From the IMG/VR virus record IMGVR_UViG_3300042288_000930, positions 39,228 through 103,227 of that record: a stretch of 64,000 nt of DNA, one strand, 5' to 3'. This document shows, piece after piece, positions 62,080-64,000 of the stretch; positions within the stretch are counted from its first letter, which is position 1, and the number at the start of each line of letters is the position of its first letter. Under the pieces are notes generated by a model. It saw only the letters and a program-made list of their open reading frames with translations, ran no database searches and was not told the DNA's origin. A program made the translations under genes and the position numbers. Origin of the DNA: a virus.

Positions 62080-62957
62080 CCCCTAGAAAAAATTATATTT
62101 TTTTCCAAAATTTTTGTATCCTCAAATATTATTTCATAAACAATTTTTGATTGTTCTTCATTTTTTATTTTGTCTTTTAAAAGATCATTAACATTCATGT
62201 TATTAATTAATCCATCAAATCCCAATGATATTGACCATTTATTTTGTTCTTCTCCCACAAAATAAAAACCCATTTTCATGATTTTATTGAAGCGAAAATC
62301 GTTAAAGAGCCTTTCTAATTCTTCTTTGTGATCGTAACTCATATTCCATTTCAAAAAATTTTGAACTGAAATATAAAAATCAAATTTCTTTGGTGTGCTA
62401 TCTGGATTTACAGTAATTGATGCCATACCAATATCATATTTTGTTACATCATCAATTTTTTCCGAACAAAATTCATATAATTTTGGCATAAAATTAACGT
62501 ATTTTTTTAAATCAACATCAGAAAAAATATTTAAAGGAATATAATTTAAATTATACTCTGTATGTAAAATGTACTCCATGTTTGGAGTAAAACTAGAACC
62601 AAATATATTCGAAGATTCAAAAAAATATGTATTTTTTAGACTAGGAAAATATTCCAAAAATTGAATCATATTTTCTATGTCTTTACGATTTTGATCATCA
62701 AAAATTACACCAGCATCACTATATGGATTATATCGAGACACACTTTTAATTTCAGCTGTTTCACTATCATAGCAAGTTGTGTTTATAAGTGCTTCAAAAT
62801 ATTTCCTAGATCTTGCTTTCGCATCTAACAACACAGGAAATATGTCTTCAAATCCTTGATACAAATCTTCTACTTTTTCAAAAGATAATGTAATATTTCT
62901 TTTTTCCAAACAATCAATTATTTTACTAACATCAAAAGCCGAATATTCAAAATTCAT
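62076..62957 (-). CDS. Unknown AT-rich gene (293 aa)
   Basis: This gene encodes 293 residues. Acidic and aromatic, with KIIDCLEKRNITLSFEKVED, FIPVL-like and SRYNPYSDAGVIFDDQNRKD segments and a long middle part rich in N, Y and F. No membrane helix or catalytic motif was recognised. It is clearly more AT-rich than genes to its left, like the next two genes. Its stop codon lies in the -35 at 62074. Confidence 0.65.
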   Translation of the reverse strand: MNFEYSAFDVSKIIDCLEKRNITLSFEKVEDLYQGFEDIFPVLLDAKARSRKYFEALINTTCYDSETAEIKSVSRYNPYSDAGVIFDDQNRKDIENMIQFLEYFPSLKNTYFFESSNIFGSSFTPNMEYILHTEYNLNYIPLNIFSDVDLKKYVNFMPKLYEFCSEKIDDVTKYDIGMASITVNPDSTPKKFDFYISVQNFLKWNMSYDHKEELERLFNDFRFNKIMKMGFYFVGEEQNKWSISLGFDGLINNMNVNDLLKDKIKNEEQSKIVYEIIFEDTKILEKNIIFSRG

Positions 62958-62961
62958 AATT

Positions 62962-63324
62962 TTATATTCCTATAACTGGAAGTCCTTCTGGATCTACGCA
63001 TTCCATACTTATATAGTAATCCATATCAATGTCAGTATACTCTGGATCTTGAATTAAAGAAATGGATGGAAACCAATTAGAGGCACTCACTTGTGCGTCA
63101 TTTTTCGTGCGAAAATAACAATAAATGTCTCCATAACTAATTAATTCATCAAGAATTTCATATGGCACTTTATCTTCATAATATTGCCAAATTTTTTTTA
63201 CTTTTTCTTGATCTTGACATTTTAATGGACCTTCAGCACGTATTCTCATAACTATTTTACCAGAATATCTTGCCAAATCTTTAATAAATTCTATAGTAGG
63301 TTTCACATCTTCTTGTAAAATCAT
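62962..63324 (-). CDS. Unknown AT-rich gene (120 aa)
   Basis: This gene encodes 120 residues: KDLARYSGKIVMRIRAEGPL, YEILDELISYGDIYCYFRTK, YISMECVDPEGLPVIGI. It overlaps the next gene by 4 bp and ends 4 bp before the 293-residue gene, so the three are one unit. The function is unknown. Confidence 0.65.
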   Translation of the reverse strand: MILQEDVKPTIEFIKDLARYSGKIVMRIRAEGPLKCQDQEKVKKIWQYYEDKVPYEILDELISYGDIYCYFRTKNDAQVSASNWFPSISLIQDPEYTDIDMDYYISMECVDPEGLPVIGI

Positions 63325-64000
63325 TCTTTTTCCTCCGTTTCAGTATTATTTAAATCTTGAAGAATATCAATCACTTCCTGTGTTAATGCATTGCCGTTCA
63401 TAGTTTTATAATGTGAAATTAATGAAGATACTGATAGTTCTGTGCCAAGCATTTTTAATTGATTATCAATTTTTTCAGAGAATTTTTCCCAATCAGTAAT
63501 AAATTCTTCCACAGTATTTTCAAAACCATTAAAGACATTATTTTCCAAATCTATTAATGGAAGTCTAAATCTCATTAAACATTGTATAACATTATTTTTA
63601 AAAGCAAACTCACAATAATTACTTACGAGATTCGCCATCTTTTCTTCAAAATCTTCATCACCTTGGATACTATCAATATAGTTACCTACCACAGAATCTT
63701 TAATGCCAATTTCTTTCATAATATTATAGGTATACCCATCCTTTTCATCAGGAGAAATAGGCAATTTTATTTTGTGAATTTCTCCAGTCGCCCATTCGGT
63801 TTGTTTTGTGATATCTCTCCATTTTTGGCGATATTCTGCCCACGCCGATCTTCTTTCATCTGTTATAGAATAATCCGCCAGAAAAAGATAATCCGTTTGT
63901 TTCAAAATTTCTTTTCTGGTATTTAAAATAGTTGATTGAATAAGAGAAAAATCTTGTATGTTTTTTAAAATATTTTGTTGAAGATCTTTTTCATATTGTA
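63321..64000 (-). CDS. Tail-assembly-chaperone-like protein, 5' end beyond the window
   Basis: The frame is open from the stop at 63321 to the right edge (about 226 residues visible); a TTG at 63905 is not needed as start because the coding pattern continues upstream (QSTILNTRKEILKQTDYLF). The segment YLFLADYSITDERRSAWAEY then RQKWRDIT matches the 'DW...D...W..YRqxLRDi' motif of phage tail-fibre assembly chaperone-like proteins. The C-terminal part is acidic and helical. The real start lies outside the window. Confidence 0.6.
   Translation of the reverse strand, partial: QYEKDLQQNILKNIQDFSLIQSTILNTRKEILKQTDYLFLADYSITDERRSAWAEYRQKWRDITKQTEWATGEIHKIKLPISPDEKDGYTYNIMKEIGIKDSVVGNYIDSIQGDEDFEEKMANLVSNYCEFAFKNNVIQCLMRFRLPLIDLENNVFNGFENTVEEFITDWEKFSEKIDNQLKMLGTELSVSSLISHYKTMNGNALTQEVIDILQDLNNTETEEKE

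Noticed and set aside
1-64000. tRNA genes, integrase or photosynthesis genes (psbA, hli), which are common in cyanophages
   Set aside because: No cloverleaf-type sequence or recognisable protein of these families was seen in any gap or frame of this window.

Overview
The window reads as one side of the genome of a T4-like cyanomyovirus (a marine Synechococcus/Prochlorococcus phage). The evidence is a baseplate block in T4 order (gp25, gp6, a giant gene in the gp7 position, gp8) with TATAAATA late promoters, followed by a dense run of very small, mostly cyanophage-type genes with sigma-70-like promoters. Almost every gene lies on the minus strand. No tRNA, rRNA, CRISPR array, integrase or photosynthesis gene was seen.

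Layout. (1) 1-36.8 kb, virion module. Reading with transcription from right to left it holds an AbrB-like small protein, several small proteins including a possible PAAR-like spike protein, gp25, gp6, a 2982-residue YHYH-containing giant, gp8, a 2716-residue DUF4815-like giant, a 2102-residue fibre-like giant and small structural proteins. A three-gene fibre cassette (1450-6722) is inverted relative to everything else. Two divergent late promoters stand at its left end and a bidirectional terminator at its right end. (2) 37.0-37.7 kb, a secreted small protein with a near-ideal sigma-70 promoter. (3) 37.7-40.75 kb, a conspicuously GC-rich island (58-63% GC in two lines counted by hand, against roughly 25-40% around it). 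It carries about ten small genes, among them a HicA-like toxin, a KTSC-domain protein and an ArdA-like antirestriction protein. Several sit behind copies of one 21-22 bp repeat. (4) 40.75-44 kb, small genes plus a largely non-coding AT-rich stretch with long perfect inverted repeats and three inverted pairs of TTTTCCACA (the DnaA-box consensus), a candidate replication origin or a terminator cluster. (5) 45.1-49.2 kb, a DNA-conflict block: a DNA methyltransferase overlapping a PD-(D/E)XK nuclease, an SF2 helicase and a ParB-fold protein, each with its own promoter apart from the methyltransferase. (6) 49.3-61.8 kb, about 45 tiny translationally coupled genes, including an SPFH-like membrane protein, an endonuclease-VII-like HNH fusion, zinc-ribbon proteins and two adjacent 2OG-Fe(II) oxygenases. 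(7) 61.8-64 kb, very AT-rich unknown genes ending in a cut-off gene with a tail-assembly-chaperone-like motif.

The early-type genes share a promoter architecture. A dyad box close to ATAAGCAANGCTNAT lies 10-11 bp upstream of TTGAC(T/A), followed by a 17 bp spacer and TATATT or CATACT. Some have an ATTAC...GTAAT dyad at the expected start of transcription, and others have a CAAACGA leader element just before the start codon. About 25 of the genes reported here encode fewer than 60 residues and were read directly from the sequence.

Functional names rest on motifs and gene order seen here. No database search was run.
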